Assembly (NCBI RefSeq): GCF_035918395.1
Contig: NZ_CP142362.1
Coordinates: forward strand, 409,501-473,500
Length of the DNA stretch: 64,000 bases
Direction of reading: 5' to 3'
DNA from: Mycolicibacterium sp. ND9-15
GTDB lineage: Bacteria > Actinomycetota > Actinomycetes > Mycobacteriales > Mycobacteriaceae
Part shown: positions 39,411 to 47,766 of the stretch, piece after piece
Layout of the letters: each line of letters starts with the position of its first letter
Position numbering within the stretch: position 1 is the first letter of the stretch
The notes under the pieces: model-generated
The model's input: the letters and a program-made list of their open reading frames with translations, nothing else
What the model was told of the DNA's origin: nothing
The model's database searches: none
Program-made: the position numbers and the translations under genes

Positions 39411-40511
39411 ATGAGCACACGAACCGATGTCGACGCGCTCGTAGAGCTGCCCCGCGCCGAACGCGAGGCGCGTCTGCGCGCCGCCGCCGAGCGTGTCGAG
39501 ACGCGCGCGAATCGCTGCGTTGCCGAGGGCCGCGACCTCACGCCGCGCGAAGATCAACTCATACGCGACGACCGCGCCGAGCTCGAAGCGCTGATGGCGG
39601 CGAACGCGATTGCCGAGCACTCCGAGCGGATGCGATCAGCGGTCGCCACAGCCGTCGAGACCCGCGGCTCGCGGCCCGAGGACCACGGCCAGCTCATTGA
39701 ATTCGCGCAAGCGTTGACCCGCGGCGTGCCCGCGCGTGTGCAGATCGAATGCCGCTCGATCACGTCGGCCAACGCCGGGGCGCGCGGCGCGGTCGCCGTC
39801 GAACAGTTGGGCCGGCCGCAGTGGCTCTGGCAGGCCGCGGGCATCCCGTTCACTCCCGCGGACAGTCTGACTGTCTCCGGGCCGCTGTACGACGCGCTGG
39901 TGGCGCAGACGGCCACCGACGAGGGCGGCACAAAGCCCGCGATGGGCGATCCGGCGCTGGCGTCGGCGACGCTTAAGGCGTTCGCGGTGACGTCGGTCGT
40001 CTCCGATCAAGTCATCCGATTCGGTGTCGGCGCTGCGGCGGTGTCCGAGCGGCTCGCCGCCGAAAGCGTTTTCAGCGTCAACGCGGCGATAGCCGACGCG
40101 CTGGAAACCGCCGCGGGCACACCTGTCACCTACGCCACGAGCGCCAGCCATATGGCCGACGCGGGCATCGCGAAGGTGTGGGCGCAGACCGGCGCCAAAC
40201 CGACCGCGCTGGTGATCAACAGCGCCGACTATCCGCTGTTGGCCGATAAGGCCGCGGTCGGCCCCGGTGACACGGTAGGGGCGCCGGTCGTGGCGTTCAA
40301 CGGCACGACGCTGCTGGTCAACGATGCGATCACCGCGGGCATCGGTGTCGTGGTCAACGGCGCGGCGTTCAGCGCGCACGGCACCGACGTGCTGCTGGCA
40401 TCGCTGCCGGATTTGGACAACAACACGGTGAAGCTGCGGGCCGAAACGTATTTCGCGCTGTTGCAGCACGACGCCGGGGCCATCGTCGCGGTTGATTTGG
40501 TGACGCCGTAG
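39411..40511 (+). CDS. HK97-fold major capsid protein
   Basis: 366 residues from the ATG at 39411. The N-terminal 75 residues are charged and helical (delta/scaffold-like domain, RAEREARLRAAAERVETRAN), followed by the HK97-type core (FTPADSLTVSGPLYDALV; AKPTALVINSADYPLLADK; VVAFNGTTLLVNDAITAGIGVVVNG). Phage capsid family PF05065 is the likely match. No protease domain is fused and none lies nearby. This is the only virion structural gene in the element, implying mixed or size-altered capsids made with helper proteins. An open frame continues upstream to 39189 but is poorly protein-like. Confidence 0.82.
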   Translation: MSTRTDVDALVELPRAEREARLRAAAERVETRANRCVAEGRDLTPREDQLIRDDRAELEALMAANAIAEHSERMRSAVATAVETRGSRPEDHGQLIEFAQALTRGVPARVQIECRSITSANAGARGAVAVEQLGRPQWLWQAAGIPFTPADSLTVSGPLYDALVAQTATDEGGTKPAMGDPALASATLKAFAVTSVVSDQVIRFGVGAAAVSERLAAESVFSVNAAIADALETAAGTPVTYATSASHMADAGIAKVWAQTGAKPTALVINSADYPLLADKAAVGPGDTVGAPVVAFNGTTLLVNDAITAGIGVVVNGAAFSAHGTDVLLASLPDLDNNTVKLRAETYFALLQHDAGAIVAVDLVTP

Positions 40512-40515
40512 ACCA

Positions 40516-40561
40516 CCCGGCGCGCCGTGGGGTTTAGTGGATTTCCTCGCGGCGCGCCGGG
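40516..40561. terminator. Hairpin between capsid gene and convergent orphan
   Basis: Perfect 12-bp inverted repeat: CCCGGCGCGCCG (40516-40527) and its complement (40550-40561), loop 22 nt, just after the capsid stop. Probably stops transcription from both sides. Confidence 0.65.
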
Positions 40562-40577
40562 CACGGCGAACCGATGC

Positions 40578-40946
40578 TCAGGCGGGCGGTTCGGCGTCGG
40601 CGATGACACGCCAGAACTGTTCGCGGCCGTCACCGGCTCGGGTCGCCGCCCGAAACATCGCCTCGTCGAAGTTGGCGTTGGCGGCGACCAGTTCGGCCAG
40701 CTCCCACACGCCGTCTTCGCCGGGCGGCAGCGCGACGGTGACAGCTTGGCCCATCTGTAGTTGCAGCATGGAGACCAGCGCGTCGAGCACGTCGGGCACA
40801 CAGAAGCCGAGGTCTTCGAGCGGCAGGCGGTCCTCGCCGGGCATGCCGCGGCCGTGGTAGACCTCGCAGGCGTACAGGCACAGGCCGCAGGCCTCTTTGT
40901 AGGCGCGGGATGCCCGCTGCAGATGCTGCGGTTGCGGTTCGGTCAT
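40578..40946 (-). CDS. Orphan reverse-strand gene near attR
   Basis: 122 residues from the ATG at 40946 (MTEPQPQHLQRAS). An N-terminal helix with CGLCLYACEVYHG is followed by an acidic region (EDLGFCVPDVLDALVSMLQLQMGQAVTVALPPGEDGVW) and a C-terminal helix. No family recognised. It is the only gene of the element on the minus strand. In satellites, the att-proximal slot opposite int often holds accessory genes (phage interference, immunity), so a defence or superinfection role is possible but not shown. Confidence 0.6.
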   Translation of the reverse strand: MTEPQPQHLQRASRAYKEACGLCLYACEVYHGRGMPGEDRLPLEDLGFCVPDVLDALVSMLQLQMGQAVTVALPPGEDGVWELAELVAANANFDEAMFRAATRAGDGREQFWRVIADAEPPA

Positions 40947-41068
40947 CTGGGTCTCGCCTTTCGTGTAGGGAGGCGAGGCGTGCGACTCAGTCAAAGATAT
41001 TTGGAGCTACAGCGCAGGCTGACCAGCAGCGATTCTCCTGCTTGCGCATAACGCTGACTGCGCCGTAG

Positions 41069-41089
41069 TGCGCGACTACCTGGACTGAG
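41069..41089. repeat. attR core
   Basis: Second copy of the 21-bp core. It repeats the sigA C-terminal codons and stop without the rest of sigA. It also contains the final codons and TAG stop (41076-41078, complement) of the reverse-strand secreted protein gene. Confidence 0.88.
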
Positions 41090-41582
41090 CCTCTGCGGCC
41101 ATCGCCGGCGGCGGCGGTGCCGGCGCGGGACCTGTCCTGTTGAGGCTGAAGTCGTTGAAACCGTTGCCGGCTTCGCCGCATAGGCCGGGGTCGTAAAAGG
41201 AGCGGATTGCCTTGCCGCTCGCCGCATCCCATGCGTAGTTCATCACCAGGTCGTGCTGCGACCCGTCCTCGCAAGTGAGCGCCTTGGGGTTCAGCACTCC
41301 TCGCATGATCCACCAGCCGACCTGCCAATAGGCGTTCCCACTCCATGACGGCGACTTCCGCTCGGCGTCATCGGCGCCGTACTCGGTGACATGCACACAC
41401 TGAAAGGCGTTGCCCTCGCAGGGCGTCACGACCCATGTCTTGGCGCCCCACTCATATACGGCCTCGTACGTGCCGACTGCATTCGCACTGATCTGGTCCG
41501 TGCCGTATGCGGGGGCGGCAAGCCCCACCGCAACAGCTGCCGCGAGAACAGATGTCGTCGCAGTAACCCGCCTGACTCCCAT
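41076..41582 (-). CDS. Secreted protein with signal peptide
   Basis: 168 residues. The signal peptide spans residues 1-27 (TTSVLAAAVAVGLAAPAYG). The mature part has four cysteines and many aromatic residues (WVVTPCEGNAFQCVHV; WWIMRGVLN) and a proline/alanine-rich C-terminus. Several mycobacterial exported proteins share this plan; function unknown. The last codons lie in attR. Before integration the gene would have been convergent with sigA and overlapped it by 13 bp. Confidence 0.75.
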   Translation of the reverse strand: MGVRRVTATTSVLAAAVAVGLAAPAYGTDQISANAVGTYEAVYEWGAKTWVVTPCEGNAFQCVHVTEYGADDAERKSPSWSGNAYWQVGWWIMRGVLNPKALTCEDGSQHDLVMNYAWDAASGKAIRSFYDPGLCGEAGNGFNDFSLNRTGPAPAPPPPAMAAEAQSR

Positions 41583-41738
41583 GACGCTCCTCAGTGCCTG
41601 CCCGCATGTGAAACGCAGTATGCATCACGAGCGAGCGGCCCCGGACGCGATTCGACCCCGCACGTTCGCGAGTGTGGCGCTGTGCGACTCGATCTCGTCG
41701 TCGCGTGCGCAACTCGGTGACGTGTATCGTTTCCCGCC

Positions 41739-42833
41739 GTGCCGAGAACGCCTGTGAAGGTTCCGCCCATGCCCGTCGTCCGCGCCGTCAACCGGTTGCG
41801 CGCCGGACTGCAGCATCTACACCGTGCGACGGTGCCGCCGAGCGTGGCCATCCTCGAGATGGCGACGGGCGCGTGGACCACGCAGACCATGTACGTCGCC
41901 GCGAAACTGAACATCGCCGACGATCTGGCCGACGGCCCGGCACGCGCCGCCGATGTCGCTGAGCGGGTCGGAGCCGATCCGGACGCCCTCTACCGGCTGA
42001 TGCGGGCGCTGGCGGCGAAGGGCCTGGTCGAGCATCGTCGCGACGACACTTTTGCACTGACCAAGGTGGGCCAGGGGCTGCGCTCCGGCGTTCCCGGATC
42101 GATGCGCGACATGGTGTTGTTCATCGGCCACCAGGCCCGCTGGGAGGATTGGGCCAACTTGCTGCATTCGGTGCAGACGGGCGAGCCAGCGGTCGCCCAA
42201 CTGCGCGGCATGACGTATTGGGACTACCTGGAAAAGGACCGCGATCTGGCCCAGGTTTTCAACAACGCCATGACGGCGACCAGCGGTATCATCAACGAAA
42301 TGGCGTTGAGTCGTTACGATTTCACGGGCTTCAAGCTCATCGTGGACGTCGGTGGCGGACACGGGCTACTGCTCTCGACGATCATGGCCCGCGCCCCGCA
42401 GGCCCGCGGAGTCGTCTACGATCTGCCGTCGGTGGTCACCGACGCCGACATCACGTTCAAGGCCGCGGGTCTGCGCGGGCGCTGCGCCGCCGAGGGCGGT
42501 TCGTTCTTCGACAGGGTCCCCGAAGGCGGCGACGCCTACGTGCTGAAGAACATCATCCACGACTGGGACGACGAAGAATCGCTGGCAATCCTGCGCAACA
42601 TCCGCACTGCGATCGCACCCGACGGGAAGTTGTTGCTTCTCGAGATGGTCCTGCCCGAACGCGCCGACTCATTCCTGGGATTCCAGATGGACCTGGAGAT
42701 GCTGCTCACCTTGGGCGGCCGGGAACGCACCCGCGAGGACTTCGCAAACCTGTTGTACCGTGCGGGGTTCCGGCTCGATCGCGTGGTCGACACGGTGACC
42801 CCGATCTCGATCGTCGAGGCCTCCCCGGTGTGA
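41739..42833 (+). CDS. SAM-dependent O-methyltransferase (plant-type dimerising family)
   Basis: 364 residues, GTG start; an ATG at 41769 is also possible. N-terminal dimerisation/winged-helix domain (residues 25-110: LADGPARAADVAERVGADPDALYRLMRAL) then a Rossmann methyltransferase domain with VDVGGGHGLLLSTIM for SAM and KNIIHDWDDEESLAIL, whose histidine is the general base in this family. Substrates are usually hydroxylated aromatics or polyketides; not determinable here. Confidence 0.87.
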   Translation: MPRTPVKVPPMPVVRAVNRLRAGLQHLHRATVPPSVAILEMATGAWTTQTMYVAAKLNIADDLADGPARAADVAERVGADPDALYRLMRALAAKGLVEHRRDDTFALTKVGQGLRSGVPGSMRDMVLFIGHQARWEDWANLLHSVQTGEPAVAQLRGMTYWDYLEKDRDLAQVFNNAMTATSGIINEMALSRYDFTGFKLIVDVGGGHGLLLSTIMARAPQARGVVYDLPSVVTDADITFKAAGLRGRCAAEGGSFFDRVPEGGDAYVLKNIIHDWDDEESLAILRNIRTAIAPDGKLLLLEMVLPERADSFLGFQMDLEMLLTLGGRERTREDFANLLYRAGFRLDRVVDTVTPISIVEASPV

Positions 42834-42839
42834 GGCGGG

Positions 42840-43652
42840 CTACCGCTTCTTGTCGCGCACCTTGTAGGTGGAGGGCCACGATTCGCGCGTCTCGTCCCCG
42901 GTCAGCGGAATCCCCTTGCTGCCGATCTTGATGTCGTAGGCCTCCTTGCCGGGCCCCACTTCCCGGTTGGCGTGCTCGGTGGCCAGGTACATCAACTGGT
43001 CGATCTCGGCTTCGGCGAATGCGACGAACGACGTCTTGCGGACAATGTCGTCGGCACCGGCGGCGATCCGGTCCGGCAGCACCCGCGTCGCGAACGCCGC
43101 GCCGGCCAACAACGCGAACGGGATGACCCAGTAGCAGACGAACGACAGCGGCGTCTTGGTGTCCAGGATGGTCGCATCGCCGTACACCATGGGCGGGATC
43201 GCCGATGACAGCGTCATACCGCCGAAGGCCGCCACCCAGATCCAGGTCAGCAATGAGGTGATCCGCGCGAACAGTTCACTTTTGACGACGTGAGGTGGCT
43301 GGCCGACCTCGGCGAACTCCCGCACGAAAGGCTTGCCGATCAACACACCGGTGAGCGCCACAAGAAAGATTCCGGCATTGCTCAGTGGTTGGATCCAGCG
43401 TTCCATGAATGCGTGATCGAGCGTGAACGTGAGCACGGCGAGCACCAAAAATGTTGCCAGAGCGCCGATTTCGAGGACTCGCCCCGGTCCTCCGCGCAAC
43501 TGTCCCAACGCGAATGCAGCGACGGCGACGGCCAGTGCGATCAGCACCGCGACGGTGAACGGAACATTGCCGACGAGCACCCAGTACACAATCCACGGTG
43601 CGAGACCTAACAAAATGCCCACGATTTGTAAGTGTACGTAGAGGGCCTTCAT
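42840..43652 (-). CDS. Six-helix membrane protein of unknown function
   Basis: 270 residues from the ATG at 43652 (MKALYVHLQIVGILL). Six hydrophobic helices (for example LAPWIVYWVLVG, VLEIGALATFLVLAVLTF, CYWVIPFALLAGAAFA) then a soluble C-terminal tail of about 60 residues. Some likeness to IspZ-type septation proteins in helix pattern only. Convergent with the methyltransferase, 6 nt apart. Confidence 0.7.
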   Translation of the reverse strand: MKALYVHLQIVGILLGLAPWIVYWVLVGNVPFTVAVLIALAVAVAAFALGQLRGGPGRVLEIGALATFLVLAVLTFTLDHAFMERWIQPLSNAGIFLVALTGVLIGKPFVREFAEVGQPPHVVKSELFARITSLLTWIWVAAFGGMTLSSAIPPMVYGDATILDTKTPLSFVCYWVIPFALLAGAAFATRVLPDRIAAGADDIVRKTSFVAFAEAEIDQLMYLATEHANREVGPGKEAYDIKIGSKGIPLTGDETRESWPSTYKVRDKKR

Positions 43653-43679
43653 GCCGTGGGAGTGATCTAGTTTGATGCC

Positions 43680-44054
43680 ATGGGAGAACGGCACGTCGTG
43701 TCGTCGGGGTCGGAATACGAGGCGGCCGTCGGCTACTCGCGGGCGGTGCGCGTCGGTCCCCACGTCGTGGTGGCCGGCACCACCGGCGCGGGTGGCGACG
43801 TCGCCAGCTAGACGCGGAACGCGCTGACCCGCATCGAAGCAGCCCTACATGAAGTCGGCGCGTCGCTGTCCGATGTGGTGCGCACCCGCATATACGTCAC
43901 CGACATCTCACTGTGGCGCGAGGTCGGCGCCGTACACGTTGACGTGTTCGGTGACATCCGCCCGGCAGCCACGATGGTTGACGTGGCCTCGCTCATCTCA
44001 TCGGACGTGCTCGTGGAGATCGAGGTCGACGCCTACGTCGAAAACCCAGCGTAG
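43680..44054 (+). pseudogene. RidA (YjgF/YER057c) family gene with an in-frame TAG
   Basis: Frame from the ATG at 43680 reads 43 codons to AGGDVAS, meets TAG at 43809-43811, then continues in the same frame as TRNALTRIEAALHEVGASLSDVVRTRIYVTDI to the stop at 44052-44054. The whole 124-residue RidA fold is otherwise preserved, including the VRTRIYVTD signature whose arginine binds the substrate carboxylate. The family position normally has Gln (GDVAxQTR), so a single CAG to TAG change explains it. RidA proteins deaminate reactive enamines. Equivalent position to Rv2704, downstream of sigA. Confidence 0.8.
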
Positions 44055-44410
44055 GGTGCCAGCGGAGCGAACCGGCCGTCGGCGTCCGGCAAGTATGAAG
44101 TGACGCGTATCACAGCCGCTACCGGCAAAGGCCCGTACAGATGCGGGAACACCATTCCCACTGGATCAGTGGGCACCCCGGGTTCCCAGCGAACGGGAGA
44201 GGACAGCCGTGCGGCGTCGACGCGGAGCAGCACCAGGTCGGTGCGACCGGCATACAGCCGGTTGGCCGGCACGTGCACTTGTTCGGGCGCCGACAGATGC
44301 ACGAACCCGTTCGCGGTCAACGAACCGGGGCGATGCTCGCCGTGTGTTCGAGCGGCCTGCCATTCGTCTTTGCTACACAGGTGAACCAGCACGTTGGGCG
44401 CGGCGTTCAT
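44033..44410 (-). CDS. DUF952 family protein
   Basis: 125 residues from the ATG at 44410 (MNAAPNVLVHLCSKDEW). Motifs TANGFVHLSAPEQV and PHLYGPLPVAAVI are typical of DUF952 (Rv2705c), a small cytoplasmic fold related to glutathione-S-transferase-like or ADP-ribosyltransferase-like scaffolds with no assigned reaction. Its 3' end overlaps the RidA pseudogene by 22 nt. Confidence 0.85.
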   Translation of the reverse strand: MNAAPNVLVHLCSKDEWQAARTHGEHRPGSLTANGFVHLSAPEQVHVPANRLYAGRTDLVLLRVDAARLSSPVRWEPGVPTDPVGMVFPHLYGPLPVAAVIRVTSYLPDADGRFAPLAPYAGFST

Positions 44411-44540
44411 ACCGCCAGCCTGCCGTGTCGGCAACTCGGGTAACGGTGAGACACGACACACCGGTAACCCCCTTGGGAACAACGCCGGAAGCCAAAACGT
44501 CTGAGACAGTAGATGCACGCGAACAGTACGGAGGTCCGCA

Positions 44541-44735
44541 ATGACGAACGCAACGCTCACCAGCCCGCCACTGACCCGGGCCGACCGCTGCGACCGTTGC
44601 GGCGCCGCGGCGCGAGTGCGCGCGAAGCTCCCATCGGGCGCGGAGTTGCTCTTCTGCCAGCACCACGCAAACGAGCATGAGGCCAAGCTGATCGAGCTGG
44701 CCGCCGTCCTGGAAGTCAGCCCGGTGGAGGCATAA
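44541..44735 (+). CDS. Small zinc-finger protein (DUF7455-like)
   Basis: 64 residues, ATG with GGAGG 6 nt upstream. CDRCGAAARVRA and LLFCQHHANEH give a CxxC...CxxH zinc site. Conserved small actinobacterial protein next to the YihY gene; function unknown. Confidence 0.78.
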   Translation: MTNATLTSPPLTRADRCDRCGAAARVRAKLPSGAELLFCQHHANEHEAKLIELAAVLEVSPVEA

Positions 44736-44799
44736 GGCCCGACACGGCTGACAGCCGCTCTGGGCAGGAACACCTTTCGTCAGCAATGCTGGACTGGTC

Positions 44800-45828
44800 A
44801 TGACAGACCAGCCCCAGCGGTTGCCGTCGAGGCCGTCGCGCCACCACATCGGACACATGGTGCGACGCACCCTGTCGAAGAGTTGGGACGATTCGATCTT
44901 CTCGGAGTCGGCACAGGCGGCCTTTTGGTCCGCGCTGTCGCTGCCGCCGCTGCTGCTCGGAATGCTCGGCAGCTTGGCTTACATCGCCCCGCTGTTCGGT
45001 CCGGAGACGCTGCCGACCATTCAGGACCAGATCATCGACACAGCCGGGCGGTTCTTCTCCACCAATGTCATCACCGAGATCATCGAGCCGACGATCCGCG
45101 ACATCGTCAAGGGTGCCCGCGGTGAGGTGGTCTCGGTGGGGTTCGTGATCTCGCTGTGGGCCGGGTCCTCGGCGATCTCTGCTTTCGTCGACTCCATCAC
45201 CGAGGCCCATGACCAGACCCCGCTGCGCCATCCGGTCCGCCAGCGGTTCTACGCGCTGGGGCTTTACGTGGTCATGCTGATCGTCGCGATCATCACGGCG
45301 CCTTTCATCGCGCTGGGCCCGCGCAAGATCGCCCAGTACTTACCCGACAGCTGGGACCGAATCCTGCAGTTCGGCTACTACCCGGTGCTGATCTTCGGGT
45401 TGGTCGTGGCGGTCAACATCCTCTATCGGGTGTCGCTACCGAAGCCGTTGCCGTCGCACCGGCTGCTGCTGGGCTCTGTGCTGGCCACCGTGGTGTTCCT
45501 GGCGGCCACGTTCGGACTGCGCTTCTACCTGACGTGGATCACCGCGACCGGCTACACCTATGGCGCGTTGGCGACGCCGATCGCCTTCCTGTTGTTCGCC
45601 TTCTTCCTCGGGTTCGCGATCATGATCGGCGCCGAACTGAACGCCGCCATCGAAGAGGAATGGCCGGCGCCCGCCACCCACGCGAAGCGGTTCGGGTGGT
45701 GGTTGAAAGAGAAGGCCGAAAAGCGCAGCGGCGTCGCGACCGAGGAGGTTCCCGCAGTTGCGCCCAGCCGTCTGGGCCCACGCGAAAGCCGGGGACCGGA
45801 GGCGGCGGCCGACGGGGCTACTTCTTGA
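44800..45828 (+). CDS. YihY/YhjD (virulence factor BrkB) family membrane protein
   Basis: 342 residues. Six helices of the YihY family: QAAFWSALSLPPLLLGMLGSLAYI, ISLWAGSSAISAFVDSI, YVVMLIVAIITAPFIALG and the family block ITATGYTYGALATPIAFLLFAFFLGFAIMIGAELNAAIE. Once mislabelled ribonuclease BN; actual role unknown. Homologue of Rv2707. The hydrophilic C-terminal tail overlaps the next convergent gene by 11 nt. Confidence 0.9.
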   Translation: MTDQPQRLPSRPSRHHIGHMVRRTLSKSWDDSIFSESAQAAFWSALSLPPLLLGMLGSLAYIAPLFGPETLPTIQDQIIDTAGRFFSTNVITEIIEPTIRDIVKGARGEVVSVGFVISLWAGSSAISAFVDSITEAHDQTPLRHPVRQRFYALGLYVVMLIVAIITAPFIALGPRKIAQYLPDSWDRILQFGYYPVLIFGLVVAVNILYRVSLPKPLPSHRLLLGSVLATVVFLAATFGLRFYLTWITATGYTYGALATPIAFLLFAFFLGFAIMIGAELNAAIEEEWPAPATHAKRFGWWLKEKAEKRSGVATEEVPAVAPSRLGPRESRGPEAAADGATS

Positions 45829-46054
45829 GCTTCTCGTAGATGCGCTTGCACTCCGGACACACCGGCGAGCCCGGCTTGGCGGACTTGGTCACCGGGAAGA
45901 CCTCGCCGCACAGCGCGACGACGTGGGTGCCCATCACCGCGCTTTCGGCGATCTTGTTCTTCTTGACGTAGTGGAAGTACTTGGGGATATCGCTGTCAGT
46001 CCCGTCGTCGACGCGTTCGTCGGTGTCGGTGCGCTCGATCGTCTGGGTTCGCAT
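45818..46054 (-). CDS. DUF3039 zinc-binding protein
   Basis: 78 residues from the ATG at 46054 (MRTQTIERTDTDERVDDG); an ATG three codons upstream exists but homologues start here. HYVKKNKIAESAVMGTHVVALCGEVFPV and CPECKRIYEKLKK give a CxnCxxC zinc site. Matches Rv2708c. Small conserved actinobacterial protein; role unknown. Confidence 0.87.
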   Translation of the reverse strand: MRTQTIERTDTDERVDDGTDSDIPKYFHYVKKNKIAESAVMGTHVVALCGEVFPVTKSAKPGSPVCPECKRIYEKLKK

Positions 46055-46121
46055 GACGACCATTTTGCCCGTAAGAAAACCGGCGCGTACATCGGAGCGA
46101 CAATGTGGAACAGTGGAGGGT

Positions 46122-46523
46122 ATGAAACACGGCCCCGAGCTGAGTTTCGACGACGACGGCCGACCCGTCCTGATCACGCGTGCCGCCCCGGCCTACGAGG
46201 TGGAGCACCGTCAACGGGTCCGCAAGTACCTGATTCTCATGTCGTTTCGGATCCCGGCTCTCATACTCGCCGCGGTCGCCTACGGCATCTGGCACAACGG
46301 CTTGATCTCGTTGGCGATTGTGGTGGCCTCGATTCCGCTGCCGTGGATCGCCGTGCTCATAGCGAACGACCGCCCGCCACGGCGAGCCGAAGAGCCCCGG
46401 CGATACGACAAGCGGCACAACACGCCCGAAGTTCCGACCGCCGAGCGACGGGCGCTCGAACACGGCACCTTTACGCCGCCGCAGTCCGAACCTCGCGCTG
46501 CCAACGGCGAGGTTCCCAGGTGA
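46122..46523 (+). CDS. DUF3099 membrane protein
   Basis: 133 residues, ATG preceded by GGAGGG. Two helices (FRIPALILAAVAYGIWH and LISLAIVVASIPLPWIAVLIA) and a basic, proline-rich C-terminal tail. Homologue of Rv2709, upstream of sigB. Function unknown. Confidence 0.83.
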   Translation: MKHGPELSFDDDGRPVLITRAAPAYEVEHRQRVRKYLILMSFRIPALILAAVAYGIWHNGLISLAIVVASIPLPWIAVLIANDRPPRRAEEPRRYDKRHNTPEVPTAERRALEHGTFTPPQSEPRAANGEVPR

Positions 46524-46607
46524 GTCGCTGGCGTCCCTTTTTCTAAGGACATTCTCAGGTCGCCGGTGAGAAACCGCTGATCAGAAGGTGTGAACCAGCC
46601 AATGGCT

Positions 46608-46635
46608 GGGAACTCTTTGAACCTCGTGGGCGTTG
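46608..46635 (+). promoter_or_regulatory. ECF-type sigma promoter of sigB
   Basis: GGGAAC at 46608-46613 and CGTTG at 46631-46635, 17-nt spacer. This is the SigE/SigH/SigL-type consensus known for mycobacterial sigB, so sigB is likely induced by envelope, heat and oxidative stress sigma factors. Confidence 0.75.
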
Positions 46636-46671
46636 TAGCTCATGACAGTTCGACTTGATCAGGAGGCCGTC

Positions 46672-47631
46672 ATGGCAATTGCCAGCACCATCCGCGCCGA
46701 CCAAGACCTGGACGCCCAGAGCCCAGCGGCTGACCTCGTGCGCGTGTATCTCAATGGCATTGGCAAAACGGCCTTGCTGAACGCCGCCGACGAGGTGGAA
46801 CTCGCAAAGCGCATCGAGGCAGGACTTTACGCGAAGCACCTGCTTGAAACGCGGAAGCGCTTGGGCGAGAACCGCAAACGTGATCTTGCTGCTGTGATGC
46901 GCGACGGCGAGGCCGCGCGGCGCCATCTGTTGGAAGCCAACCTGCGACTCGTGGTGTCGCTGGCGAAGCGCTACACCGGTCGCGGGATGCCGCTGCTCGA
47001 CTTGATCCAGGAGGGGAACCTGGGTCTCATCCGGGCGATGGAGAAGTTCGACTACGCCAAGGGATTCAAGTTCTCGACGTACGCCACGTGGTGGATCCGC
47101 CAGGCGATCACCCGTGGAATGGCGGATCAAAGCCGCACGATCCGGCTGCCGGTGCACCTGGTCGAGCAGGTGAACAAGCTGGCCCGGATCAAGCGCGAGA
47201 TGCACCAGAACCTCGGCCGCGAAGCGACCGATGAGGAACTGGCGGCCGAGTCCGGGATCCCGGTGGAGAAGATCAACGATCTGCTGGAGCACAGCCGCGA
47301 CCCGGTGAGCCTCGACATGCCGGTGGGCAGCGACGAGGAAGCGCCGCTGGGCGACTTCATCGAAGACGCCGAGGCGATGTCCGCCGAGAACGCGGTGATC
47401 TCCGAGTTGCTGCACACCGACATCCGGCATGTGCTCGCCACGCTCGACGAACGCGAGCAGCAGGTGATCCGGCTGCGCTTCGGCCTCGACGACGGCCAGC
47501 CGCGCACCCTCGACCAGATCGGCAAGCTCTTCGGGCTCTCGCGCGAGCGGGTCCGACAGATCGAGCGCGAGGTCATGGCCAAGCTCCGCAATGGCGAGCG
47601 CGCTGATCGACTGCGTTCGTACGCCAGCTAG
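46672..47631 (+). CDS. sigB: RNA polymerase sigma factor SigB
   Basis: 319 residues; the ATG at 46672 has AGGAGG 5 nt upstream, so it is preferred over the in-frame ATG at 46642. Group 2 sigma factor with regions 1.2 to 4.2 and no long N-terminal tail: [43 protein letters not shown], and the helix-turn-helix [17 protein letters not shown]. Directs stress and stationary-phase transcription. Close paralogue of sigA in this window. Confidence 0.97.
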   Translation: MAIASTIRADQDLDAQSPAADLVRVYLNGIGKTALLNAADEVELAKRIEAGLYAKHLLETRKRLGENRKRDLAAVMRDGEAARRHLLEANLRLVVSLAKRYTGRGMPLLDLIQEGNLGLIRAMEKFDYAKGFKFSTYATWWIRQAITRGMADQSRTIRLPVHLVEQVNKLARIKREMHQNLGREATDEELAAESGIPVEKINDLLEHSRDPVSLDMPVGSDEEAPLGDFIEDAEAMSAENAVISELLHTDIRHVLATLDEREQQVIRLRFGLDDGQPRTLDQIGKLFGLSRERVRQIEREVMAKLRNGERADRLRSYAS

Positions 47632-47641
47632 GGCCCTCCGG

Positions 47642-47673
47642 CACGCTCCCCGCCGAAATCTGCGGGGAGCGTG
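47642..47673 (+). terminator. sigB terminator hairpin
   Basis: Perfect 12-bp inverted repeat CACGCTCCCCGC (47642-47653) and its complement (47662-47673), loop 8 nt, starting 11 nt after the sigB stop; no U tract. Confidence 0.7.
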
Positions 47674-47766
47674 TGGCATTTCGAGGACGGCGGGCAGTGC
47701 CGGTGAGGTAAGAACGCAGTTCAGGCCCTCAAGCCGGTAGACTCGACCGTTGACGGAGGTTAGCGC

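Noticed and set aside
43653..43679. Element boundary near the RidA pseudogene
   Set aside because: No second copy of the att core or other repeat there; the nonsense mutation seems unrelated to the integration.
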